Under the pieces are notes generated by a model. That model was not told the DNA's origin. It made no database searches and saw only the letters and a program-made list of their open reading frames with translations. DNA of 64,000 nucleotides from Nemertoderma westbladi (Eukaryota > Xenacoelomorpha > Nemertodermatida > Nemertodermatidae): contig JAUCBJ010001720.1 in assembly GCA_032718475.1 (NCBI GenBank), forward strand, positions 62,001 to 126,000, in the 5' to 3' direction. Below, piece after piece: positions 44,601-57,361 of the stretch (positions within the stretch are counted from its first letter, which is position 1; each line of letters starts with the position of its first letter). Position numbers and translations under genes: made by a program.

Positions 44601-47600
44601 ACATACTGTCATTGTCAGAATACATGCTGTCATTGTCAGAGTACATACTGTCATTGATTGTCAGAGTACATACTGTCATTGACAGAGTACATACTGTCAT
44701 TGTCAGAATACATACTGTCATTGACAGAGTACATACTGTCATTGATTGCCAGAGTACATACTGTCATTGTCAGAGTACATACTGTCATTGATTGCCAGAG
44801 TACATACTGTCATTGTCAGAGTACATACTGTCAATGTCAGAGTACATACTGTTATTGACAGAGTACATACTGTCATTGACAGAGTACATACTGTCATTGT
44901 CAGAGTACATACTGTCATTGTCAGAATACATACTGTCATTGTCAGAGTACATACGGTCATTGTCAGAGTACATTCTGTCATTGTCAGAGTACATACTGTC
45001 ATTGTCAGAGTACATACTGTCATTGTCAGAGTACATACTGTCATTGTCAGAGTACATACTGTCATTGTCAGAGTACATACTGTCATTGTCAGAGTACATA
45101 CTGTCATTGTCAGAATACATACTGTCATTGACAGAGTACATACTGTCATTGATTGCCAGAGTACATACTGTCATTGTCAGAGTACATACTGTCATTGATT
45201 GCCAGAGTACATACTGTCATTGTCAGAGTACATACTGTCATTGTCAGAGTACATACTGTCATTGTCAGAATACATACTGTCATTGACAGAGTACATACTG
45301 TCATTGATTGCCAGAGTACATACTGTCATTGTCAGAGTACATACTGTCATTGATTGCCAGAGTACATACTGTCATTGTCAGAGTACATACTGTCATTGTC
45401 AGAGTACATTCTGTCATTGTCAGAGTACATACTGTCATTGTCAGAGTACATACTGTCATTGTCAGAGTACATACTGTCATTGTCAGAATACATACTGTCA
45501 TTGTCAGAGTACATACGGTCATTGTCAGAGTACATACTGTCATTGTCAGAGTACATACTGTCATTGTCAGAGTACATACTGTCATTGTCAGAGTACATAC
45601 TGTCATTGTCAGAGTACATACTGTCATTGACAGAGTACATACTGTCATTGTCAGAGTACATACGGTCATTGTCAGAGTACATACTGTCATTGTCAGAGTA
45701 CATACTGTCATTGTCAGAGTACATACTGTCATTGTCAGAGTACATACTGTCATTGTCAGAGTACATACTGTCATTGACAGAGTACATACTGTCATTGATT
45801 GCCAGAGTACATACTGTCATTGATTGTCGAGTACATACTGTCATTGTCAGAGTACATACTGTCATTGTCAGAGTACATACTGTCATTGATTGTCAGAGTA
45901 CATACTGTCATTGATTGTCAGAGTACATACTGTCATTGTCAGAGTACATACTGTCATTGTCAGAGTACATACTGTCATTGTCAGAGTACATACTGTCATT
46001 GTCAGAGTACATTCTGTCATTGTCAGAGTACATTCTGTCATTGTCAGAGTACATACTGTCATTGTCAGAATACATACTGTCATTGTCAGAGTACATACTG
46101 TCATTGTCAGAGTACATACTGTCATTGTCAGAATACATACTGTCATTGTCAGAGTACATACTGTCATTGTCAGAGTACATTCTGTGATTGTCAGAGTACA
46201 TACTGTCAATGTCAGAGTACATACTGTCATTGTCAGAGTACATACTGTCATTGTCAGAGTACATACTGTCATTGTCAGAGTACATTCTGTGATTGTCAGA
46301 GTACATACTGTCAATGTCAGAGTACATACTGTCATTGTCAGAGTACATACTGTCATTGATTGTCAGAGCACATACTGTCATTGATTGTCAGAGTACATAC
46401 TGTCATTGTCAGAGTACATACTGTCATTGTCAGAGTACATACTGTCATTGTCAGAGTACATACTGTCATTGTCAGAGTACATACTGTCATTGTCAGAGTA
46501 CATACTGTCAATGTCAGAGTACATACTGTCATTGTCAGAGTACATACTGTCATTGTCAGAGTACATACTGTCATTGTCAGAGTACATACGGTCATTGTCA
46601 GAGTACATACTGTCATTGTCAGAGTACATACTGTCATTGATTGTCAGAGTACATACTGTCATTGACAGAGTACATACTGTCATTGTCAGAGTACATACTG
46701 TCATTGTCAGAGTACATACTGTCATTGTCAGAGTACATACTGTCATTGTCAGAGTACATACTGTCATTGTCAGAGTACATACTGTCATTGTCAGAGTACA
46801 TACTGTTATTGTCAGAGTACATACTGTCATTGTCAGAGTACATACTGTCATTGTCAGAGTACATACGGTCATTGTCAGAGTACATACTGTCATTGTCAGA
46901 GTACATACGGTCATTGTCAGAGTACATACTGTCATTGTCAGAGTACATACTGTCATTGACAGAGTACATACTGTCATTGTCAGAGTACATACGGTCATTG
47001 TCAGAGTACATACTGTCATTGTCAGAGTACATACTGTCATTGTCAGAGTACATACGGTCATTGTCAGAGTACATACTGTCATTGTCAGAGTACATACTGT
47101 CATTGATTGTCAGAGTACATACTGTCATTGATTGTCAGAGTACATACTGTCATTGATTGTCAGAGTACATACTGTCATTGACAGAGTACATACTGTCATT
47201 GTCAGAGTACATACTGTCATTGTCAGAGTACATACTGTCATTGTCAGAGTACATACTGTCATTGATTGTCAGAGTACATACTGTCATTGTCAGAATACAT
47301 GCTGTCATTGACAGAGTACATACTGTCATTGATTGTCAGAGTACATGCTGTCATTGTCAGAGTACATACTGTCATTGATTGTCAGAGTACATACTGTCAT
47401 TGTCAGAATACATGCTGTCATTGACAGAGTACATACTGTCATTGATTGTCAGAGTACATACTGTCATTGTCAGAATACATGCTGTCATTGTCAGAGTACA
47501 TACTGTCATTGTCAGAGTACATACTGTCATTGTCAGAGTACATACGGTCATTGTCAGAGTACATACTGTCATTGTCAGAGTACATACTGTCATTGATTGT

Positions 47601-50600
47601 CAGAGTACATACTGTCATTGATTGTCAGAGTACATACTGTCATTGATTGTCAGAGTACATACTGTCATTGACAGAGTACATACTGTCATTGTCAGAGTAC
47701 ATACTGTCATTGTCAGAGTACATACTGTCATTGATTGTCAGAGTACATACTGTCATTGTCAGAATACATGCTGTCATTGACAGAGTACATACTGTCATTG
47801 TCAGAATACATGCTGTCATTGTCAGAGTACATACTGTCATTGATTGTCAGAGTACATACTGTCATTGACAGAGTACATACTGTCATTGTCAGAATACATA
47901 CTGTCATTGTCAGAGTACATACTGTCATTGATTGTCAGAGTACATACTGTCATTGACAGAGTACATACTGTCATTGTCAGAATACATGCTGTCATTGTCA
48001 GAGTACATACTGTCATTGATTGTCAGAGTACATACTGTCATTGACAGAGTACATACTGTCATTGTCAGAATACATACTGTCATTGTCAGAGTACATACTG
48101 TCATTGATTGTCAGAGTACATACTGTCATTGTCAGAGTACATACTGTCATTGTCAGAGTACATACTGTCATTGATTGTCAGAATACATACTGTCATTGAC
48201 AGAGTACATACTGTCATTGTCAGAATACATACTGTCATTGTCAGAGTACATACTGTCATTGATTGTCAGAGTACATACTGTCATTGTCAGAGTACATACT
48301 GTCATTGTCAGAGTACATACTGTCATTGATTGTCAGAGTACATACTGTCATTGTCAGAGTACATACTGTCATTGTCAGAGAACATACTGTCATTGTCAGA
48401 GTACATACTGTCATTGTCAGAGTACATTCTGTCATTGATTGTCAAAGTACATACTGTCATTGTCAGAGTACATATTGTCATTGTCAGAGTACATACTGTC
48501 ATTGTCAGAGTACATACTGTCATTGTCAGAGTACATACTGTCATTGTCAGAGTACATACTGTCATTGACTGTCAGAGTACATACTGTCATTGACTGTCAG
48601 AGTACATACTGTCATTGACAGAGTACATACTGTCATTGATTGTCAGAGTACATACTGTCATTGTCAGAGTACATACTGTCATTGTCAGAGTACATACTGT
48701 CATTGTCAGAGTACATACTGTCATTGTCAGAGTACATACTGTCATTGATTGTCAGAGTACATACTGTCATTGTCAGAATACATACTGTCATTGACAGAGT
48801 ACATACTGTCATTGATTGTCAGAGTACATACTGTCATTGTCAGAGTACATACTGTCATTGTCAGAGTACATACTGTCATTGTCAGAGTACATACTGTCAT
48901 TGTCAGAGTACATACTGTCATTGATTGTCAGAGTACATACTGTCATTGTCAGAATACATACTGTCATTGACAGAGTACATACTGTCATTGATTGTCAGAG
49001 TACATACTGTCATTGTCAGAGTACATACTGTCATTGTCAGAGAACATACTGTCATTGTCAGAGTACATACTGTCATTGTCAGAGAACATACTGTCATTGT
49101 CAGAGTACATACTGTCATTGTCAGAGTACATACTGTCATTGATTGTCAGAGTACATACTGTCATTGTCAGAATACATACTGTCATTGACAGAGTACATAC
49201 TGTCATTGATTGTCAGAGTACATACTGTCATTGTCAGAGTACATACTGTCATTGTCAGAGAACATACTGTCATTGTCAGAGTACATACTGTCATTGTCAG
49301 AGTACATACTGTCATTGACTGTCAGAGTACATACTGTCATTGACAGAGTACATACTGTCATTGATTGTCAGAGTACATACTGTCATTGTCAGAATACATA
49401 CTGTCATTGACAGAGTACATACTGTCATTGTCAGAGTACATACTGTCATTGTCAGAGAACATACTGTCATTGTCAGAGTACATACTGTCATTGTCAGAGT
49501 ACATACTGTCATTGACTGTCAGAGTACATACTGTCATTGACTGTCAGAGTACATACTGTCATTGACAGAGTACATACTGTCATTGACAGAGTACATACTG
49601 TCATTGACTGTCAGAGTACATACTGTCATTGACTGTCAGAGTACATACTGTCATTGACAGAGTACATACTGTCATTGATTGTCAGAGTACATACTGTCAT
49701 TGACAGAGTACATACTGTCATTGTCAGAGTACATACTGTCATTGTCAGAATACATACTGTCATTGATTGTCAAAGTACATACTGTCATTGTCAGAGTACA
49801 TATTGTCATTGTCAGAGTACATACTGTCATTGTCAGAGTACATACTGTCATTGTCAGAGTACATACTGTCATTGTCAGAGTACATACTGTCATTGACTGT
49901 CAGAGTACATACTGTCATTGACTGTCAGAGTACATACTGTCATTGACAGAGTACATACTGTCATTGATTGTCAGAGTACATACTGTCATTGACAGAGTAC
50001 ATACTGTCATTGTCAGAGAACATACTGTCATTGTCAGAGTACATACTGTCATTGTCAGAGTACATACTGTCATTGACTGTCAGAGTACATACTGTCATTG
50101 ACTGTCAGAGTACATACTGTCATTGTCAGAGTACATACTGTCATTGTCAGAGTACATACTGTCATTGTCAGAGTACATACTGTCATTGTCAGAGTACATA
50201 CTGTCATTGACAGAGTACATACTGTCATTGATTGTCAGAGTACATACTGTCATTGACAGAGTACATACTGTCATTGTCAGAGTACATACTGTCATTGTCA
50301 GAATACATACTGTCATTGATTGTCAAAGTACATACTGTCATTGTCAGAGTACATATTGTCATTGTCAGAGTACATACTGTCATTGTCAGAGTACATACTG
50401 TCATTGTCAGAGTACATACTGTCAATGTCAGAGTACATACTGTCATTGTCAGAGTACATACTGTCATTGTCAGAGTACATACTGTCATTGATTGTCAAAG
50501 TACATACTGTCATTGTCAGAGTACATACTGTCATTGTCAGAGTACATACTGTCATTGTCAGAGTACATACTGTCATTGTCAGAGTACATACTGTCAATGT

Positions 50601-52042
50601 CAGAGTACATACTGTCATTGTCAGAGTACATACTGTCATTGTCAGAGTACATACTGTCATTGATTGTCAAAGTACATACTGTCATTGTCAGAGTACATAC
50701 TGTCATTGTCAGAGTACATACTGTCATTGTCAGAGTACATACTGTCATTGTCAGAGTACATACTGTCAATGTCAGAGTACATACTGTCATTGTCAGAGTA
50801 CATACTGTCATTGTCAGAGTACATACTGTCATTGACTGTCAAAGTACATACTGTCATTGTCAGAGTACATACTGTCATTGATTGTCAGAGTACATACTGT
50901 CATTGTCAGAGTACATACTGTCATTGTCAGAGTACATACTGTCATTGTCAGAGTACATACTGTCATTGTCAGAGTACATACTGTCAATGTCAGAGTACAT
51001 ACTGTCATTGTCAGAGTACATACTGTCATTGTCAGAGTACATACTGTCATTGATTGTCAGAGTACATACTGTCATTGACAGAGTACATACTGTCATTGTC
51101 AGAGTACATACTGTCATTGTCAGAATACATACTGTCATTGATTGTCAAAGTACATACTGTCATTGTCAGAGTACATATTGTCATTGTCAGAGTACATACT
51201 GTCATTGTCAGAGTACATACTGTCATTGTCAGAGTACATACTGTCAATGTCAGAGTACATACTGTCATTGTCAGAGTACATACTGTCATTGTCAGAGTAC
51301 ATACTGTCATTGATTGTCAAAGTACATACTGTCATTGTCAGAGTACATACTGTCATTGTCAGAGTACATACTGTCATTGTCAGAGTACATACTGTCATTG
51401 TCAGAGTACATACTGTCAATGTCAGAGTACATACTGTCATTGTCAGAGTACATACTGTCATTGTCAGAGTACATACTGTCATTGATTGTCAAAGTACATA
51501 CTGTCATTGTCAGAGTACATACTGTCATTGTCAGAGTACATACTGTCATTGTCAGAGTACATACTGTCATTGTCAGAGTACATACTGTCAATGTCAGAGT
51601 ACATACTGTCATTGTCAGAGTACATACTGTCATTGTCAGAGTACATACTGTCATTGACTGTCAAAGTACATACTGTCATTGTCAGAGTACATACTGTCAT
51701 TGATTGTCAGAGTACATACTGTCATTGTCAGAGTACATACTGTCATTGTCAGAGTACATACTGTCATTGTCAGAGTACATACTGTCATTGTCAGAGTACA
51801 TACTGTCAATGTCAGAGTACATACTGTCATTGTCAGAGTACATACTGTCATTGTCAGAGTACATACTGTCATTGATTGTCAAAGTACATACTGTCATTGT
51901 CAGAGTACATATTGTCATTGTCAGAGTACATACTGTCATTGTCAGAGTACATACTGTCAATGTCAGAGTACATACTGTCATTGTCAGAGTACATACTGTC
52001 ATTGACAGAGTACATACTGTCATTGACAGAGTACATACTGTC
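38640..52042. repeat. 21/25-bp satellite array, about 600 monomers
   Basis: The basic monomer is CAGAGTACATACTGTCATTGT (21 bases, split for length as CAGAGTACATACTGTCATTG+T). A 25-base form carries four more bases (ATTGATTGTCAG). Frequent variants are TCATTGACAG, TTATTG, TCAATG, GAATACAT, GAGAACAT, TACGGTC and ACATTCTG. Higher-order repeats are visible: 608 bases (39.8-41.0 kb), 558 bases (43.3-44.3 kb), 172 bases (7x21+25; 50.2-52.0 kb) and 822 bases containing these. Most frames are open, so long apparent frames occur on both strands; these are not genes. The array lies between the G-patch exon and the first Tudor exon. Confidence 0.98.
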
Positions 52043-53091
52043 CGATTATATACCAGGTAGATATTATATAAATTATTTATTCCCAACGATGTATTGTATA
52101 CAGAATTGGATTAGTGTTTATGCTTGCCAATTAATATAATAATTATAATCGTAAATCCATAACCCATCCCTGGTACTGTGTAATGCTAATATAATTATAG
52201 CTTGTAACCTTTACTTCCCTAACTATATGATCATTGAATGCCCAGAGAGTCATTTCATATTTAATTAACCTTTATACTAGGTCTGACACTAGGCTCATTC
52301 GAATGTACATCATACATAGCATTGCATAATTACATCACCTCCTCAGTGGCATCTAGTGAAAGCATCTCTATTCCTGGTATAATCAAATAATGTGATAATG
52401 AGCCATTTACCGATCAACCTCTAAGAAGTAATGACCAGACCTTGCTTAACAAACTTAAAATACAAGCTTGCCAGTGAGAGCTGCAATAATGGAGGGATCC
52501 ATTGCTATCAAAATTGCTGTAATAAATTACGCGCCTATGTAGGGGAGCCTAAAAACTAAACCGAAACATTGGGAAAAGTACCATCTGTACAATATACAAA
52601 ACAATAACAATACAATATCTTATATTGAATGTTAAAAAATCACGGTTTGTAGGAAATGTATCTTCTCCTACAATTCTAAACGAAATAAAGGACATTTTTG
52701 CATAAAGCATGTCCAATAGGTGCTCCCTATGGGGTGTCAACAGAATTTTAATTGAGTGAATTCTACGATTATGATATGTCATTCTAGAATTAATTTTACT
52801 GTTCCTTGGCAACCAACAGGTCCCTCACAACCAAAACCTTGCATTCACAACTAGGTCCGAAAATGAACCTATCATCAAAGTTTCATCCAATTACATCAAA
52901 CAGTTGTGTGTACAAACAAACACACAATCACGTGTGCGAAATAAGGTCATCCAATCTGGGATCCGTCCAACATCCAATCTTGGATCCGTCCAATTACATC
53001 ATACGTAACGTACTTATGCTATTGTAGGTAATACACTAAACAGACAATGAAAAACAACTGTTATTTGCCTCAACGTGGTTCTGAAACTAAC
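52043..53091. other. Sequence between satellite and G-patch exon
   Basis: AT-rich DNA with no recognised exon. A minus-strand frame at 52549-52812 has a non-random look but no family I recognise. The phrase CATCCAATCT-GGATCCGTCC occurs twice in a row at about 52949-52996. If the G-patch exon is spliced, this is intron. Confidence 0.45.
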
Positions 53092-55479
53092 CATGATAGA
53101 TGGATTAGTAACTGTGGTGTCATAATCTTTGAATACGCTATCAGGTTCTTTATTGTCCCCTTTTTTACCGGTTTCCGTTTCAATTACAGGCCACGTACAG
53201 CCACTCGAATATGCTCTCCGTTGTAACGACAATTTATGCGAAAGAATATCTTTCGATAACAATAATGAAATTGATACCGGTAACTGCATACACTGAGAAA
53301 AGCAGCTATTTTCGAAATTTATCAGTTTTGTTTGCTGTTCATTAACGAGTTTGACGTATAGCTCTTTCTTCTCATGCCATATTTCCCACTCAGGCCAGAT
53401 ACATTCACACTTGTCGGCTCTCATTATTAATTGTGAACATTTATCTTCAGTTAGATGTAGGAGGGGTGGCTTAACAAAATTCACAATATACTTCCTTTTA
53501 GGTATAGGCTCACCAAAGGGTTCCAGTGTATTAATTTTCTGGTCTGCGCCTGAAATAAGACCATCCAATTTCAATTTCACATTGCTATCTATATCTGGAC
53601 AATCAACTTCAGTGATGAGTTTACTCATCCCTGCTGGTTCATGTTTAATGGATTTGCCATTTTGTGTTTGAGTATCTTTATTACCATTCGGCGTACTCTC
53701 TATGACCGACGACGCGCAATACTCAAGTTTATTCGAATTCAATTGTGACTGGTAACACGATATTTGACTCCTATAAATATCCTTAGATTCCTTGGAAAAT
53801 AGAGACAGGTTTCCCTCAAAATGCAAAGCGATGGACTTATCCTTAAAGGTTAAAGACTTATTATTCTTCAATTGATGAACAGTTTCCATGTATTTAGTAT
53901 GTGTTCTAACATAATGTATATTTTCCTTTGCATTGTTGTGACTATGTGAGGTACTTTCGGAAGAGTGTGACACAATCTGCGCCCTCCAGTGTATATTTTC
54001 CTTTGCATTGTTGCGGCTATGTGAGGTACTTTCGGAAGAGTGTGACACAATCTGCGCCCTCCAGTGTATATTTTCCTTTGCATTGTTGCGGCTATGTGAG
54101 GTACTTTCGGAAGAGTGTGACACAATCTGCGCCCTCCAGTGTATATTTTCCTTTGCATTGTTGCGGCTATGTGAGGTACTTTCGGAAGAGTGTGACACAA
54201 TCTGCGCCCTCCAGTGTATATTTTCCTTTGCATTGTTGCGGCTATGTGAGGTACTTTCGGAAGAGTGTGACACAATCTGCGCCCTCCAGTGTATATTTTC
54301 CTTTGCATTGTTGCGGCTATGTGAGGTACTTTCGGAAGAGTGTGACACAATCTGCGCCCTCCAGTGTATATTTTCCTTTGCATTGTTGCGGCTATGTGAG
54401 GTACTTTCGGAAGAGTGTGACACAATCTGCGCCCTCCAGTTGTGGTTGGCATCCTCCACTTTTCCCTGGACAATATCATAGGGAATTCGCGCTAATCCCA
54501 GTTTCTGGACTTTAAATTTCAACTGGTAATTAGTCATCAGACACTGATAGCGATGTTTAGAATCCTTAGAAAACATAGAGTCGTTTCCTTCACTTTGCTC
54601 GGTGATGCACTTCGGGTTGAGTTGTGCAACGGCTCCCAGAAATCTACGCCGCGCCTCCACTGTATTAAAATATTTAGTTTTATTGAAAGTGGCATCGTTG
54701 TTGGAAATAACAGAATCAGCACTAAGTTTAATTACTTTATTTTGATTGGTTGATTTGGGTTGGTCTGAAGTTAAGCTGGTACCATTTTGTGTCGATGTAA
54801 CTTTTTGCTGAGATATAAGTTCTGGTTGCGATGTTGTAACCTTTTGCTGTGATGTAACTGTTGGTTGCGATGTAACTTTTGGTTGCGATGTAACCTTTTG
54901 TTGCGATGTAACTTTTGGTTGCGATATTGTAACCTTTTGCTGCGGTGTAACCTTTTGTTGCGATGTAACTTTTTGTTGCGATGTAACTTTTTGTTGCGGT
55001 GTAACGTTTTGTTGCGGTGTAACTTTTTGTTGCGGTGTAACGTTTTGTTGCGGTGTAACGTTTTGTTGCGATGTTGTAACCTTTTGCTGCGATGCAACTT
55101 TTGGTTGAGATGTAACTTTTTGCTGGGGTGTAACGTTTTGTTGCGGTGTAAATTTTCGTTGCGCTGTAACTTTTTGCCGGGATGTAACTTTTTGTTGGGA
55201 CGTTACCTTTTGTTGCGATTTCTGTTTTCTCTTATGGTTTTCTTGCTCTTCCAATTGCTTCAACTTTTTCGCAGTTTCCATTCCAACACCGGCCCTGTTA
55301 TGTTTCACGGTTATATGTATCGGCAAAGAAACAGAAGAGTTGTAGAGACCAATACCAGAACCAGAGTTATAACCCATTTTTGTTAACATTTGAAAGCCAA
55401 TATTACTTTCTCCAATTTCTGTTTTAAGTCCAGTCTCTCGTAAAGTAGCTTCCATACTTTTCTTCTTTTTCTTTCCCAT
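53092..55479 (-). CDS. G-patch protein (GPATCH11-like N-terminus) with internal repeats
   Basis: ATG 55479 opens 796 codons to the donor-like ATG|GTTAGT at 53092; unspliced, the frame runs 25 more codons to 53014. Residues about 1-12 are basic (MGKKKKK). Residues about 24-70 are a G-patch (FQMLTKMGYNSGSGIGLY, HNRAGVGMETAKKL) that aligns with GPATCH11 in order and spacing; G-patches activate DEAH helicases. Then come Gln/Lys/Val/Thr repeats (QQKVTS), a domain with SEGNDSMFSKDSK, seven 25-residue repeats (WRAQIVSHSSESTSHSRNNA), a second copy of that domain (FEGNLSLFSKESK) and a Trp/Cys-containing end. The zinc-finger-like C-terminus of GPATCH11 is not seen. It could be a separate gene or the 5' exon of the Tudor gene. 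Confidence 0.75.
53915..54440 (-). repeat. Coding 75-bp tandem repeat, seven copies
   Basis: Seven nearly identical 75-base units encode WRAQIVSHSSESTSHSRNNA plus KENIH. Only the last (lowest-coordinate) copy differs (C/T in GTTG(C/T)GGCTATG, giving His for Arg). The units are a multiple of three and keep the frame. The peptide is Ser/His/Asn-rich and probably disordered. Confidence 0.97.
54750..55225 (-). repeat. Coding 18-bp repeat encoding (S/T/P)QQKVT
   Basis: About 25 irregular hexapeptide units with the core QQKVTS/QQNVTP/QPKVTS follow the G-patch. Variation in Q/P and K/N is frequent and some units carry an extra residue. Low-complexity, probably disordered linker. Confidence 0.93.
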
Positions 55480-56118
55480 GTTTTTGGTTAAGTTCTAGGA
55501 CATATTCTATAAACTACATGCATTAATCACCACGCACCCGGACCCACAAGGAACTATCTTTCTATATACATATTAACTACAATATCGGTAAGTAAGATAG
55601 AAAGGCCTATGTGATAATAAAGCTAAACATTGTTTTGTGATAATAGGTTTTAAAAAAACGATATCAGAAGATGAGATCGTAGTAACACGCCAGCTCGGAA
55701 GTGTGAATGATACAAATGTTCATTAGGCATTCATGTTTTTTATGAGATATCATACACTAATACACTGCAGTACTTACTACAATCACTTATGCTGCTTCTA
55801 TTACAACAATCTGTGCACTGACTACTGGATAATAATAACTGAATAACAGGGACAGAATACCGTCTGTTCATCATACGTACTACTATATAATACATAATAA
55901 TACCTGGAACAACTAACATAACAATGGAAAAAAGATGGTAACCTCATTACAGCCTAACGATCAGCTGTTCCTGATACATTTAAATTAGCAGCTGATTACT
56001 GAAACCTGATGGATGTGTACGTAGGCCATGGATGTACAGTAATTAATTGTTGTAACTATCAGTCATAGGCCTACCGGCTGACCGGTTTACGGTCCAACGA
56101 TTACATTTTATAAGGCTG
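55480..56118. other. Upstream region of the G-patch gene
   Basis: AT-rich sequence with no gene. The promoter and 5' untranslated region of the minus-strand G-patch gene should be here; the first 25 bases before the ATG lack upstream ATGs. No specific motif could be assigned. Confidence 0.4.
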
Positions 56119-57361
56119 TATGTAGACGGGTGTTTGAAAAAGGTGGACTGGACACAGAAAACATGGACAACGGACAGACCAATCAGAAACGTATTATGCA
56201 AAGCAGTTTGTAGCAATTGGTCTGTCCACCTTTTTCAAGTTTCGCTTTCTTAGTTACATAATTGGGAATAAGATGTGTGTTTGAAAAAGGTGGACTGGAC
56301 ACATGCACAAAAAACAGATAATAGTCTGACCAATCAGAAACGTATTAAAGCAATGCTATTTATTAGTGATTGGACTGTCCACCTTTTTCATGTTTCAATT
56401 ATCTATCTATAATGGGCATGCTGGAAGGGGTGCTGGTTACCTCGCCGCACTGCCACTTCGCCGCCCCTGTGAATGCCATTTCGCCGCAAATTTTTGGACA
56501 CCTCGCCGCAAGTCAATATTAATCATTTATTTATATATTTACAGGGAAGCCTACTAAGCCTAGTTATGGAATTGGACATTATTATAAGAAGAAATAAAAT
56601 AATACGGTAAGGTGTGTTGTTAAGTGGTAATAACCTTAAAGTCCTGATGCTCTAATCTGAGAAATTTTGTGGAATTTAGGATCCAAAATATTTAAGTGGT
56701 TTAAATATTTAAGGGGTTACAATTCGTTACATGACAGTTTTAATTACGGTTTTGGGCCTCCATTTCCACTTTGAATTAGGGTTTCGGACCGCCACTCCCA
56801 AAATATGGGGACTTATTTACCTCCCTCGCTGCGCTCGCTCGTTTAATAACAGATCTCGGGATGAACGGTAAATAAAGTATATTATATTTCCCTCATAGCA
56901 GCACGGTACAATAGGTAGTTATTATAATTAACTTTATACTGTAATGAGTTAGAATATATTGACGTTCAAATATTGATGCTAAGGCTGTAAGGCTCAGCTC
57001 ACAGACTTCGCGTGGCTCGCTCCATATTATTGAACTAGGCCTATTTCGACAACTTCGGTTAGGCTGGTTGGTCACAGCCACAGTAAGTATGGGATAATAA
57101 TAACATTAATAATCCATAAAAACCTTCTGAATTTTTTTGAAAAACGTGGACAGAGCTGCTATAATGTGCAAATCAATCTGATTGGTCAATTCATTGCCTG
57201 TTCTTTCTCAAACCAGTCCACCTTATTCAAATTTGAAAAAGGTGGATAACAAAGCTGAAAAAGGTGGACATGCTGTGTGACGCAAATCGCCCGTGATTGG
57301 TCTGTCCATTGTCCATGTATTCTGTGTCCAGTCCACCTTTTTCAAACACCCGTATGTAGAC
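56119..57361. mobile_element. 1.2-kb terminal-inverted-repeat element with 10-bp target duplication
   Basis: The element runs 56129-57351 and is flanked by the direct repeat GTATGTAGAC at 56119-56128 and 57352-57361. Its ends are inverted copies of about 58 bases beginning GGGTGTTTGAAAAAGGTGGA with two mismatches. Inside, further copies of the end motif appear in both orientations (near 56235, 56275-56395, 57130-57260), so the element is nested or built of repeated end modules. No transposase frame is present, so it is non-autonomous. Long terminal inverted repeats with a 9-11 base duplication are typical of Mutator-like elements; that class is inference. Confidence 0.85.

Noticed and set aside
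38671-52060. Very long open frames (up to about 420 codons) on both strands of the 21/25-bp satellite
   Set aside because: They come from a 21-base unit without stops in most frames; overlapping frames on both strands are equally open, 25-base monomers break them repeatedly, and no start context or homology exists.
53868-54515. Frames of about 200 codons in other frames of the 75-bp repeat
   Set aside because: Shadows of the coding repeat in the G-patch exon.
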